64,000 nucleotides of DNA from Isoetes taiwanensis (Eukaryota > Streptophyta > Lycopodiopsida > Isoetales > Isoetaceae), in the NCBI GenBank assembly GCA_021234155.1, contig JAJEKV010000012.1:936782-1000781 (forward strand). The letters are read 5' to 3'. Below are positions 1-9,760 of the stretch, piece by piece. Position 1 is the stretch's first letter, and every line of letters begins with the position of its first letter. The notes beneath the pieces were generated by a model. It was not told the DNA's origin, ran no database searches, and saw only the letters and a list, made by a program, of their open reading frames with translations. Both the position numbers and the translations under genes were made by a program.

Positions 1-600
1 AATGCACACTTCATCAATTCGATAATACACAAGGGACTTTTTATAAGGGAACTCCACGGATGCTTGGAAAATAGTCGCAAGAAGTTTAACCGATTCAATC
101 GGCAACTTTCAAAGACTTCCCTATCATCCTACCTTGTTTCCTTAGAAATTTCCTTAGGGCCGCTTAAAGACCCCTTTAATGCGAGAGTTGATTTTGATGT
201 TGGTGTAATTTAAATGCTTTATATACACATTTTACAGGTCCATTGCTTTTCTAGGCTCGAAGGGCTATGGGGAGTAACTATTATGGGCAACTCTTCGTGG
301 CATTTTTTTAAATGTCATTGTTTAATTGATATGTCCTTACATTTTGAAGGCTCTTATTGTCCACACAAAATGTACTATACTTGTCAAATACATGTTTGTT
401 TTCATCTCAATGTACCGGGATTATAACATTATGAATTCAAGAAAATTGCAATAGTTTTTTGTATATTTCAAGATAGATATAAAAGACACAAGAGAAATGC
501 AACTTTAACTGATTTCATAATTGCAAAAAAAAAGAGGTGGAAAACAAAAAACCCATTAGAAAACAACTATAGGTTGACGTGCTTTTTGAGTTGACATAAT
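1..600. other. AT-rich intergenic sequence
   Basis: I recognise nothing here. The reading frames are short and their peptides have no coherent motifs. Composition turns abruptly GC-rich near position 600, which I take as the left edge of the LINE copy that follows. Confidence 0.5.
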
Positions 601-1094
601 CCCAATTTAATTGGATGATGGTTAGTGCCGCAACTCCCCCACACTTCAACAGCATCGGCCCAACCAGCCCCCTTCCGAGGGTAGGGACAGATGCTTTGGG
701 AGAGGCCGCCTCGACCATCCATGTGGGCCGCAACCACCTTCCCCGCAATCACCGGGTTCGGAGCGACTAATGTGGGAGTCAAAACGATGGCTCCGCCAAG
801 GCCGATCTCACCATTCTCGCCAAGCAGCCGTCCGGTCAATACCGCCTCCTTCCTCAAGACCAAGAAAAGCCAGGTACCTAAGCGGAGCACCAGCAATGAT
901 GTTTGGTCTTCTAGACCGCCAACCCTAGGGCCTTCCGGAGAAAGGTCTTGAGTAAGCCCATGTTTCACACAGAAATATTACCCCGAACAATGGGTGAGAT
1001 ATTTTGCAAAGCCTCGTGATGACCCAATGGGGAAGCCGCACCAAAGACTCGCAGCATGTGCCTATAACCGGGCCACATCAAGGGGGATGTCATA

Positions 1095-2470
1095 ATGGCC
1101 CGCAACGCCGCTAACGGGAAGGCAAAGAGAGTTGATGGTATGCGCAGAAGCTTTCAATGGGCCGCCCCCAATGGTGCCGGGTTTCTCACAAACACTCTTC
1201 AACGGCATTGCAAGAAGGCTTCCCCGCGACCGACTACCAAGAGTTGTGCCCATATACAAAGCTGTGGGGACCCCACAGCCCCCAGCCAACTATCGCATTC
1301 ATTATGGTCGGGCTTCCGTTTTGCCAAGTTGCTTGCCGGGATTCTTGAGCCGCCATCGGACACTTTGGGCGCTCACGCAGCAAAGCTTCCGCCTCAAAGA
1401 TTCTACTATTGACCATATCTTCACTCTGAACACTCATAGAGGATAGCCGAATCAATGCCGCATCCAGATCGCTGTTTTCAGGATTTCGCAGAAAGGCTTT
1501 GACATGCTGCCTCTGATAAGTTGGGGGACGATTGAGATGCCTAGGGACCCCCGCCGACTCTGCGCAACGCTATATACGCCGCACTATACGAGGCTTGCTC
1601 CGGCCGCCTTCACACCGTCGGGGAGCCCGTTGCAGGTAGCATTGGGGTGCGCCAGTGGCTGCCTCTATCCCCGACGCCGGGCTTGTACATTGACCAGCTA
1701 GAAGAATGGCTAATGAGGCAAGGGGAGGGAGGCGCCATTGATGATGCACCACATAATCCCCGCAACCATGGCGCCGATGATGTTGACCTGCCGCATATAC
1801 CCCCCAGGACATGCAACGCCACCGATGCTTTGACACTTTCTCGCCAATTCACCGACATGAGAGTTAACTTGGCTAAGACAAGGGGTGCCGGGTCCCATCA
1901 TCTCCATCATCCCGCACCCTTTCCCTCATTCACTTACCAGGGCAGGTGTAGTAGAGGCGGCTCGGGCTTTATAAGTATTTGGGCATTGAGTTTCTAGTAC
2001 CACACACCGGGATGCATCCATCGTTACGGTCACCGCAGTCGGAAAGCCCCCAGATGCAATGCAAAACAACAGCCACAAGGCAGAGTCAGATGCATGGGGT
2101 CACCAGCACACTTGTTCAGTGGCCTTGGTTGAACCGTCCTCCTCTATGGGGCAGAAGTGTGGGGGCTGATATCCCTCACCACTTGGAACCCATCTAGAGC
2201 AGGCATGAAAGCCTTCTTGGCCCTCGCACCGGAGTGAAATCCACTGGGTCCCATATCGTATCTTGCCCCAGAGACAAAGCTTCCTTCCATTACAGTGAGG
2301 GTCGCTACTGAACGTCACATTATTTACTTCCAGAAGGTGGTGGCTATGGATGAAGCCCGGCTGCCCAACCTTGCTTTGGCAAGGGTGATGGGCCCCAGCC
2401 GACTCAAAGCCTGGGCCGGAAAGACAAGCAAGCCCGGTGGTTCTCGCTATGGAATGTGCATGCATACGAT
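1095..2470 (+). pseudogene. Reverse transcriptase relic of LINE copy A
   Basis: The RT would have copied element RNA at the target site. The relic is spread over several frames. Around 1,222-1,290 reads VVPIYKAVG and NYR, the conserved entry to the RT domain. Around 1,320-1,350 another frame gives AKLLAGILE. Around 1,385-1,430 reads SFRLKDSTIDHIFTL, matching the GFRPGHSTIDHLVTM segment of copy B. At 1,640-1,720 it reads IGVRQWLPLSPT then GLYIDQLEEWL, matching IGVKQGCPASPT and GLYIDELEDWL of copy B. Near 1,967-1,990 it reads YKYLGIEF. Several frameshifts and stops separate these blocks, and I did not find an intact YADD motif. Assignment to an RT is secure; function is excluded. Confidence 0.75.
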
Positions 2471-2654
2471 GTGGACCGATGCATACACTCTGAAGGAACG
2501 GGCCTTAAAGCAAGATTTTGATGCTTGCTTCATGGCCAAGCTTTGGGATGCAGAGAGAGGCCCTGTCACATGTCAAGGTGGCAAATTATCGACAAAGCAG
2601 GTTAATCCCATGCTCACGAGGGGCCCACACCACTACCCGCAAGCACCCATCTAC

Positions 2655-2893
2655 CCATGAAAAGCGCCAGGTGATTGCTTCCATTCGCGACAGTGCACAC
2701 CACCTCCGCATTGAGACGTGGAGATGGATTCGGAGCCGCGGAGGAGAGAGTCCGCCGCTTTGCCAACAGTGGCTTCATTGAGGATGAAAGTCACGCCCTC
2801 CAGGTGCCTGTCCCGGCTCGCATGACGCAGCATTGCCCCATCGCCTTGCATGAGCTAACAGCACGCCTCCCAGAGGGCTTGTTGGGATCGTGA
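2655..2893 (+). pseudogene. C-terminal zinc-finger remnant of LINE copy A
   Basis: The segment reads HHLRIETWRW in one frame (near 2,700-2,735) and RFANSGFIEDESHALQV in another (near 2,755-2,805). The same place in copy C carries CRCCQAGAIE then HFPGC, and copy B carries RLCEVCELNEVE then HHF. The layout is therefore a small C-x2-C...H...C finger at the end of the ORF2 protein. In copy A both cysteines of the first pair are lost (the positions read F and N) and the terminal cysteine is also missing, so the finger could not bind zinc. The match rests on comparison among the three copies inside this window. Confidence 0.6.
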
Positions 2894-3079
2894 CCGGGAG
2901 GTAATGGATACGGACCGCCTTATGCCCCCGTCCGACATTAACCTCGCTTGTAATTTGTGATTATGTATATAATCAGGCAGATGTCAAAGATCCTTATTGC
3001 TACTAAGGTTTTTCTCCAAACCCTTCAAGCGGGGGGGTTTTAATCCCGTAGTAATACCGCCGCTGCTTCTTTGTACTTG

Positions 3080-3151
3080 GGTCCCATAGGCCAGCTTGGT
3101 CTCCGTGGGACGATAAAATCATATTCTATTCTATTCTATTCTATTCTATTC
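3080..3151 (+). repeat. LINE copy A 3' end with (TATTC)6 tail
   Basis: The conserved 3' core at 3,080-3,120 ends in GATAAAATC and is followed by six perfect TATTC units at 3,122-3,151. Copies B and C end in the same place with different short-repeat tails: TTTCAT-like on the minus strand at about 7,465-7,485, and CCTTC-like on the minus strand at about 45,015-45,034. A microsatellite tail in place of poly(A) is known for several LINE clades. Confidence 0.75.
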
Positions 3152-3455
3152 TTTATTCGGTATTAAAAAAAATGAAATTCCAAAGACCTCTCAAAGACCT
3201 CGTCGGTTAACCTTTTTTTGCCTTGACCTGACCTCGCATAGATTCAGTTGAAGACCCGACGATGGGTATGAATGAAGGCTGCCACTGAATCTTCATGAAG
3301 GGTTTCGACTAGCCTCGTAATGCGCACGAAATCATCTTTGGATATGATCCTCAATGATATCGAAAATTCGTAGCTTCCCTGCAGATTCTAGTTTTTGGTT
3401 TACTTATTTCAATCAGGCGCTTAGTTTTGAGTCTGTTTAATCTTTGTCTTGAGTC

Positions 3456-4425
3456 TTGCTTGATTCAATCAGGCATTACACGTTGAAGAAGGTAAACGTG
3501 ATTTTTTTTGGGTTAACTCTGAATTCTAACTTGTTTTTTCTTCTGTTACAGCTTTCGATGGCTAGAACAGAGTATGAGTTCGCCACTTTTCGTGGCTTAT
3601 GTTCAAATAGGAAAAAGCCCAAGCAGTTGAAGCCCGAGGATGTGAGTGAGACTGATTGCTGCAGGTTTAAAGAAGCCCTTTAGATAATGGAAAAATGAAG
3701 ATCAATTTGGTCAGACCCGCTTTTAGATCAGAATTGGGAGAGATCGTCCACAAAGTCTATCAGAAAAAACTGGTGAACAATGAAGTTCGAACAGTTTGCA
3801 AGGGCTTTTGCTTGGAAACATACAAGCAAGGCTTTAGCAAACAAGAAAGACTACCTTGTGAATTAGGCTTCATTTGCAGCGGACTCCTATAAAGATTCAC
3901 TGAAAAAACAGCCGAAAAAAACTCCTTTATTTGACAGGAACATTCAGAGCCTTATGAGCAGGACGAGAAAACTTCGGGAGATGAAGGCAAAGGGTAGGCT
4001 CATGAAGATCGAAGAAGCTTTAAGGATGGAAGGAAGTCTGTCTTTTTCTAAATTAACTGCAGTCGTTTAGAAGATGCCATAGAAGAGAAGTACAAGCTCA
4101 GGTGTGACTTGCAAAGGGATTTTGCAGATGAAGCCGAGTATCAAATGCAAGCAGCATTCAAGAGTGAAGAGGATCTGCTGAGGGGGATCTGTAGGATACG
4201 CTTCAAAGCATGGGTAAAGAAAGGTATTCTAAGATTATTGATGAAATCTCAAAGCTTAGACGTGATATAAAATCTTATGAAATGAGCATTGAGTCATGGC
4301 ATTCCAAGGCTACTCAAGTTAATGTTTTGAAGAACAACAAGAAATTACAGGAGATGCGGATCAGTATGGGTATTTATGAAAAAGAGATGGGTTTTCTTGG
4401 CGCCTGCGCCAACGTCGGCGGCTAG
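3456..4425 (+). pseudogene. Broken coiled-coil coding region, unidentified
   Basis: I do not recognise the family. A methionine at 3,558 opens MARTEYEFATFRGLCSNRKK. It is preceded by a good acceptor (TTCTTCTGTTACAG, ending 3,551), and a donor AAG|GTAAAC lies at 3,491/3,492, giving a possible 60-nt intron that keeps frame. Downstream, overlapping frames give Lys/Glu-rich helical stretches: RTRKLREMKAKGRLMKIEEA near 3,955-4,025, EEKYKLRCDLQRDFADEAEY near 4,085-4,145, and KIIDEISKLRRDIKSYEMSI near 4,225-4,290. These look like coiled coil. At least three frame changes and stops interrupt the region, so no continuous protein is made. It could be the 5' part of the RING-type locus downstream or an accessory gene of a transposon; nothing here decides. 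Confidence 0.45.
3492..3551 (+). other. Predicted 60-nt intron
   Basis: Donor GTAAAC at 3,492 and acceptor TTACAG ending at 3,551 bound a T-rich segment. The flanking codons stay in one frame, and the intron itself is also open, so retention would only add 20 residues. It is short for a plant intron. Confidence 0.4.
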
Positions 4426-4429
4426 GGCG

Positions 4430-5545
4430 GTCGTGGGAGAGGGACCGCCCTTCTCTCCTATTAACCGCACCGCCACGCTCCCCATCAATGAAGATTTTTT
4501 CGCATGAAGCTAGCAGGCATGACATAAGTTTTATTTTCGAGGAATCGTGGTTTCAAGATCCGCTTTGGATGCATATTCTATCTTCTTCCGGCGCAACAAC
4601 TGAGTCTTGTTCTATAGTAACAGGTAACCACAAACGTGGTTTCTTCTCTTTTATGTTTGCATTATGTCCATTTCCCTCTTGGTTATGGACACGCTGAAAG
4701 GGTTTGCCCGAATGGGGACAATCGCCTAGATTTTAAGAGGAGAAGACGCTTCTCTACCAAGATCCGGTGTTATGAAAGATGCATTAGAATTTGTAATTTT
4801 GCAAAGGAAAATGATCTCAGAAACATTTCTTGAATAGAATTTCCGCTATACCGCTTTCTTCACTCTTCCTTGTATAGCGTGAAGATCCGTGTTCTCAAGT
4901 ATAAATGATAAGAAAAATTCACTTTGATTTGGGAAATTGTGCAGCTTAATCAGAATTATTGGCTTAGATTGAAGAAAGATGGATAATGGTGTGTTATATG
5001 GCAAGAGCCGATTGAGCATAGAAGCACTTTAGGTTTCTTTTTAAGCACCGCAATGCTTGAAAAGCCACTCAATATAACTTTGGTACTAATGTCAAGTATT
5101 TGATTTTCCATATGGAATTAGCCTAGCGCCAAGTCCGAGCTTGTGTGCACTCAAATATCAAGTTTGGGTGAAACTTTGGTATCGATGCCAAAGTACCTTT
5201 GGCTTTCCATTTGAATTAGCATGCTATGCCGATACCGCCAAGTCCGGTGCATGTGCTTCCTAATGTAATATGCCCCGACATGTTATATTTAGTCATTGCT
5301 TTATAATCTCAGTCGCAGATCTTCGCATTACTTCAAAGAATTCAGGTTATTTGTGTTTCTCGTAACAAGAGGAATTATTTTAGAGCCATTGGCTCTTCTT
5401 GATCATCTTGCGTGTTCCCGGTTGGATGTGGAGAGACACCACCAGGCCTTAATGTAGACCCCGCTTATTAGAGCTTCTAATAAGCTTCTGCAGAATTAAG
5501 GGAATGAAGATGTTGAGCCTACTCCCGTAGTAGTTCTCTTCTTTG
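4430..5545 (+). other. Unassigned stretch with a short direct duplication
   Basis: No gene is recognised. The stretch starts with a GC-rich patch (4,390-4,480), then becomes ordinary AT-rich sequence. It holds the direct repeat listed at 5,076-5,258. The sequence just before the RING-type locus contains a TATA-like run (TATATAATATAAAA, near 5,569-5,582), which could serve as its promoter, though it lies only about 40 bases from the chosen start codon. Confidence 0.35.
5076..5258. repeat. Two imperfect direct repeat units of about 80 bp
   Basis: Unit 1 (5,076-5,150) and unit 2 (5,172-5,258) both begin AACTTTGGTA, contain a TTTCCAT..GAATTAGC block and end with the GCCAAGTCCG sequence followed by a TGTG-rich end. 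The spacing is about 96 bp. Origin unknown. Confidence 0.6.
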
Positions 5546-5619
5546 TAATGAGGCATTGTATTTTCTTTTTATATAATATAAAAAAAACACCTCCGTTCCT
5601 TCAAAAAAAAAATAAAAAT

Positions 5620-6771
5620 ATGGGTATTTATAACCTCCCTTTATTTTCTACTTCTGATACATGTGATCTTTGTAGTCTACAATTTAGTGAAGAGTACAAC
5701 ATTCTTGTGAAGCTCAAGTGTAATCACAAATGGCATCTAGCATGCTTTAGTGCTGTTTTGGTTAGCATGCACTGTGTAGTTGCCGGGTGTAATGAATCAG
5801 AGCCACATGCATTGCTTGTTGAGCTTGGTCATGTCACTAAGCAGAGTAGTGCTCTTGACTTGGATGTCCAGGAATCTGGAGGGGAGACAGAAGTTGAGGA
5901 GCCAAAGAATTCGCCTTACAAGAGGAAGCATGTGGTACCTGACACATCAGACAGGACCGCTCTGAACAAGCATCTGTCCCTGAAAGAAAATTCAAGAAAC
6001 TGGTCACAAGGAGTGCCAAGAAAAAGTAGCAAACAAAGGAGGTAGCTGAGGGTAAGTCTTGTGCTTAAGTTCAACACTAGATTCATGTTCTAATTGCTGC
6101 TTTTTGTATATTGCAGATGCAGATGAAGATGAAATCAAACAAAGTCCAAAGTCACCTATGATGAACGGTATTTCCTTCCTTGCATTTATATGTTTTTATT
6201 TAATTTGGGCATTTAATTTTTCTATTATAATTTGCAGTTGTGAGTGACATAAGTAAGGACCTAGTACTTGAGGGACTGATTGGGGATGCTGATGAAGAAG
6301 GCTTTGGCAGTCCAATGAGAAGCAAATCTAAAGGTATTTTGGATGTTGGAGCATGTCTTTCAATGTGTTGTGGTAGTTAAATTTGTAACTATTAAATGAT
6401 TTATGAATGTAGAAACAAGTATCAAGCAATATGTTTGGCCAAGTAGTGCAGCCAAGAATTTGATGCTGGACTTGCCAAGTAGTACATTGACTTCTCACGA
6501 GAAAATACTGCAAACCCCTAGTAAGTGTCTATTTGCTATTTTTATTTAATGTAAGTGTTCTGTAAGTTTAATTTTGTGTCCTTTTCAATTTACAGAACTC
6601 CCAAATTCACAAGCAGAGACTGTTGATCCTGTATCATCTCCTGACAATGAAGCTGAGAATGACATGACTCTAACTGAATCCCACTTGAAGAACAGGGTGA
6701 AGCCAGAGAAAAATGTTTTATATGCTTTAGAAATGTTTGGAAGACTTGCTGATATTTGGATGCCACGATAA
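5620..6771 (+). CDS. RING-H2-type zinc-finger gene, five exons, exon 1 damaged
   Basis: Predicted exons are 5,620-6,051, 6,117-6,167, 6,238-6,333, 6,413-6,520 and 6,596-6,771, with stop TAA at 6,769-6,771. All introns run GT to AG and all junctions are phase 1; exons 2-4 are 51, 96 and 108 nt, so exons 2-5 form one open frame. Exon 1 starts MGIYNLPLF and encodes CDLC, 15 residues, CNHKWHLAC, then HCVVAGC. This is the RING order C-x2-C...C-x-H-x2-H-x2-C...C-x-C, except that the last pair is C-x4-C instead of C-x2-C. A basic, NLS-like KKLVTRSAKKK follows. RING-H2 domains usually recruit an E2 enzyme in ubiquitin ligation; that role is inferred. Exon 1 needs one frameshift (near 5,945) and contains one in-frame TAG (6,027-6,029). 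Read without them, the protein ends at 6,043. The acidic, Ser-rich C-terminal part matches nothing I know. An alternative start at 5,548 adds 24 low-complexity residues. Confidence 0.6.
6052..6116 (+). other. Intron 1 of the RING-type gene
   Basis: The donor is G|GTAAGT at 6,052 and the acceptor is TATATTGCAG ending at 6,116. It is phase 1 and 65 nt long. The other introns are 6,168-6,237 (GTATTT to TTTGCAG), 6,334-6,412 (GTATTT to AATGTAG) and 6,521-6,595 (GTAAGT to TTTACAG). All are 65-79 nt and T-rich, as expected for plant introns. Confidence 0.65.
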
Positions 6772-6859
6772 CATCCAAAAATTTTTGTATATGACTTACC
6801 TCTTTAGAATATATATGCCCTTACTGGAAATGTAACTTCGTCACAGTATCTTACTAGTA

Positions 6860-7110
6860 CTAGTAATAATGTAGTAATTATACATACAATAGTAATAATG
6901 TATACATACCATGTAATAATGTATACCATGAATGGAGCATTAGAACCATGTAATACCATGTAGTAATGTATACATTATGGTTTGAAAATAATGTAATAAT
7001 GTATACATACATGTATAACATGTTCATAATAATGTATAATGTATACCATGTATAATACATGTATATATAATGTATACATGTATACCATGTTCATATGAAT
7101 ACCATAAGAA
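6860..7110. repeat. AT-rich minisatellite of TAATAATGTATACAT-type units
   Basis: The words AATAATGTA, GTATACATACAT and CATGTATAA recur many times with variable spacing over about 250 bp. The array begins about 90 bp after the stop codon of the RING-type gene, so any 3' UTR would run into it. It has many self-complementary TATACATGTATA words and could form cruciforms. Confidence 0.75.
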
Positions 7111-7149
7111 TGAATGTATTACCATTATATGTTCTCACATGTTATATAT

Positions 7150-7317
7150 AATACCATTATTATTACAAGAATTTGTCGCGGCGGCCTTCGCCGCCACTAG
7201 ATGGTTAAAAAAAATGGCGTTATTGAGTGCAAACAGAGCGCATAAAATTGTTATTTATATTCTATGCTATTGATTATTTCTATATAAATAGCCTATGGCC
7301 AATTTGGAAAAAATGCC
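7150..7317. other. Short unassigned spacer left of element E
   Basis: Nothing is recognised between the minisatellite and the poly(T) run that marks the 3' end of element E. Confidence 0.4.
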
Positions 7318-7335
7318 TTTTTTTTTTTTTTTTTT
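7318..7335 (-). repeat. Poly(A) tail of element E (poly(T) on plus)
   Basis: A run of 18 T on the plus strand is the A-tail of a minus-strand element. On the minus strand the sequence before it (7,336-7,400) contains ACTACTATGTATGTATTTCC and TTAATTAATGAAAA and ends CTCTCTC. The second copy reads almost the same before its 14-A tail at 54,043-54,056. Confidence 0.85.
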
Positions 7336-7699
7336 GAGAGAGTACGAGATGATTTTTTCATTAATTAAGGAAATACATACATAGTAGTTTGGAAACCTTC
7401 ATAGGTAGGCTTTACCAAATCAAAATGAGGGAAATACCAAAATTCAAAGAGTAGTTTAAAAGCACAATGAAAATGAAATGAAAATATTTATTCACATCTC
7501 GTAGAGACCCTACGGTCTAGGAGACAACTAAAGTACAACAGAATGGAAAAACTCACAAATAAGTAATAAAAATGATAGTAAAGCGAAGTGAATGTTTGGT
7601 TTGGGTGATTAAGATATGCCTTCTCGAACCCGCAACAACTCTTGTAGAAATCTTGCAAGCCAAAGGCCATTGTAGCATCAGTATGTGTTACTTTTCATC

Positions 7700-7870
7700 A
7701 TATTGTATTTCGCCGAACTATCTCGTCTGTTGGACATGGGTAATAAGGAAGTGGTGTTCGGGTCTCCACCTCGTTCAATTCACAAACCTCGCACAATCTT
7801 TTGCGGACGAGGAACCCGGTTCCAACGCCCACACTCAATCTGTAGGTGATGGGAGCTAACCCTCATCCGA
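7700..7870 (-). pseudogene. C-terminal zinc-finger segment of LINE copy B
   Basis: On the minus strand one frame gives SSHHLQIECGRWNRVPRPQ and the next gives RLCEVCELNEVE (CEVC at 7,793-7,782), followed by HHFLI and a PCPT end in neighbouring frames. This is the C-x2-C...H...C arrangement also seen in copies A and C. Frameshifts lie between the blocks. Such terminal fingers are thought to help ORF2 proteins bind nucleic acid; here that is family knowledge only. Confidence 0.6.
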
Positions 7871-8127
7871 CAGATGCAGTGTCTAGAGGCCTTTGGCAAA
7901 GCATCCATAAGGTATTCTGAGGAGGTATATAAGTCACCATAGGATTTATTTCATCTCGATAGAATGCCATCTTGCCTTTTGGATTTGCCCATAAGCGAGC
8001 CAACATTTGTTCCCTTACAAATTCACGGATGCCCCTCTTTGCCGGTTGATAAGTCCTCAATGGAGATATTCCAACGACTTAGCCATTTACCCCTTCATGA
8101 TACCATCATCCGCTTCACGGCTATCTT

Positions 8128-9156
8128 TCATGGCTTTGACAGGAGCCCGTCTATATCTAATAATTGAGTTCTAACAATGTATGTAATGAACTGGCATATG
8201 GCTTCTCCTTCTAATGGTAGCATTCCCGTCTCTGCTAACATAATGGGATATGGTGTCTGTAGTTTGATACCAAGTTCATCGCACAGGAAGCGCTTTTGGA
8301 TTGATTCAATAGACTTCCATTTCTTTCTTGCTAATCCAGGTCCCCAAACCTGACATCCATAAAGAATGACCGGTTGGACCAATGTGCGATACATGTGAAT
8401 CCGTAATGACCAATCCCATAACTGTATTCTTCGGCAATGTGCTTGCATTGAAAATAAGGCCTTCCGCCCTGCAATGACACGCTTATCCACTGCAGCATTC
8501 CACTTATAATTATCTGTTACTTCCAGACCTAAATACTTATAACAATGTACTTGTTCAATATGCTGATTTTTGAAATTGAAACTGCCCTCTTTTCTAGTGC
8601 CAAATATCATGATTTTAGTTTTCTCCAGGTTTACCACCAGTCCCGCGTGAGCGCAAAAATTTTCTAATGCATCAAGATGTTTTTGCAAACCCTCAGCAGT
8701 GCGTGACAAAAGCACAATATCATCGGCGTAAAGGAGTAATTGCACCAAGTATCCATGCAGCATTGCTCCTTCTACGCTGCCCTTAAGCCAATCTTCCAAT
8801 TCATCGATATAGAGGCCAAATAGAGTTGGTGACGCTGGACACCCTTGCTTAACACCAATATTACTCTGCAATATCTTATTACAACTTTCCACTAATGGAA
8901 AACTTAACTGTGCAAGAACCTGCTCATATAATCTAGCCACCGCAGTATGTAATTCAAGAGGCACATGAAGATTTACTAACCTTTGGAGAAGTTGAGTACG
9001 TGGAACAGTGTCAAATGCTTTGCTGAGATCTACAAAACATCCATATAAGGCCGGTTTCTTCCCCTTGGATTGTTCAAAAAGAACTCGCATTGTGACCAAA
9101 TGGTCTATCGTTGAATGCCCTGGTCTAAAGCCACTGGCCCAATTGCTTTCAGACAT
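8128..9156 (-). pseudogene. LINE copy B reverse transcriptase, longest open part
   Basis: A 342-codon open frame holds the RT palm and thumb. It begins with SNWASGFRPGHSTIDHLVTM, then CFVDLSKAFDTVPR (first catalytic Asp, near residues 41-54), IGVKQGCPASPTLFGLYIDE, LLLYADDIVLLSR (the catalytic YADD, near residues 144-147), NLEKTKIMIFGT and YKYLGLEVTD. All three catalytic aspartates are present. The thumb region continues to a stop at 8,128. A full RT also needs the segment upstream, which lies in another frame after a frameshift near 9,165, so the apparent start at 9,156 is not a real start. This is the best preserved RT in the window. The product would copy LINE RNA by target-primed reverse transcription. 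Confidence 0.9.
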
Positions 9157-9164
9157 TACGATTT

Positions 9165-9760
9165 TACGCCCATCCGGATAATTTCATTTCAACTAATCGA
9201 GCCAAAAGCTTTGCCATCAAGTCGCTTATCATTATCGTCGCGATAATTGTTAACAAGCTTCTTACAAACGCTTTTATGAATAGGCATGATTCTATCGAGA
9301 AATGCCATTCGGGAGGAAAAACGTATGAATAATGGAGTTAAACAAATCAGCAACTTCCACCGCTATTGAATCCTTGGCCCATTTAAGCATCTCGGCCTTA
9401 AGACCAATAATATCTTCTGCTTTGCCATTTGCTAGCTTATGAATACCCTGCTGTACATCTTCTACAGTAAACAGAGGTTCAGTTGGGATGACTGGGACTT
9501 CAATATGTGGCTCGCCTTCTTTGTAATATAGGCTTTGAGTATATGCAAACATCTGTCCACCATCTATCTCCACATTCTGTGCTGGAGTCAAAGTCCAGTC
9601 AAAATCCAGTTAAACTTCTTGTCCAAGTCTTGTCGAATCCTTGAGTCATGTACTTTAGTGTTAATCTGTTCGTTGTAGAAGAGAAATTGAGCCAGGAACT
9701 TAGGTCTTTCCCAAAAAGGTAACTCCATATCATGTCCAAATAACAAAACCTGTCTTTGTT
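9165..9760 (-). pseudogene. Upstream ORF2 segments of LINE copy B
   Basis: Three frames must be joined. At 9,760-9,595 the minus strand reads ERPKFLAQFLFYNEQINTK and DKKFNWILTG. At 9,591-9,292 an open frame gives VQQGIHKLANGKAEDIIGLK, the typical entry of a LINE RT (selection of a template unit), and ends PNGISR. At about 9,260-9,170 it reads LMAKLLARLVEMKLSGW. The joins near 9,595, 9,285 and 9,165 are frameshifts. The order and spacing are those of the linker between endonuclease and RT in this LINE group. No endonuclease is visible before 9,760, so the copy is 5' truncated. Confidence 0.7.

Larger units (their letters stand above)
600..3155 (+). mobile_element. Decayed non-LTR retrotransposon (LINE), copy A
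   Basis: This GC-rich block reads on the plus strand as remnants of a LINE in the usual order: RT palm segments, a terminal zinc-finger remnant, a short 3' UTR and a microsatellite tail. The 3' core at 3,080-3,120 (CCATAGGCCAGCTTGGTCTC followed by GTGGGACGATAAAAT) recurs in reverse at 45,034-45,074, next to copy C, so the right end is well fixed. The left end is an estimate from the change in base composition; no 5' UTR or endonuclease was recognised. No reading frame survives for long, so the copy is dead and old. It belongs with copies B (about 7.5-9.8 kb) and C (45-48 kb). Confidence 0.75.

Noticed and set aside
1095-1446. Overlapping open frames of about 105 codons on the plus strand, each looking like a gene
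   Set aside because: They are the frameshifted pieces of a single RT relic (copy A), not separate genes.
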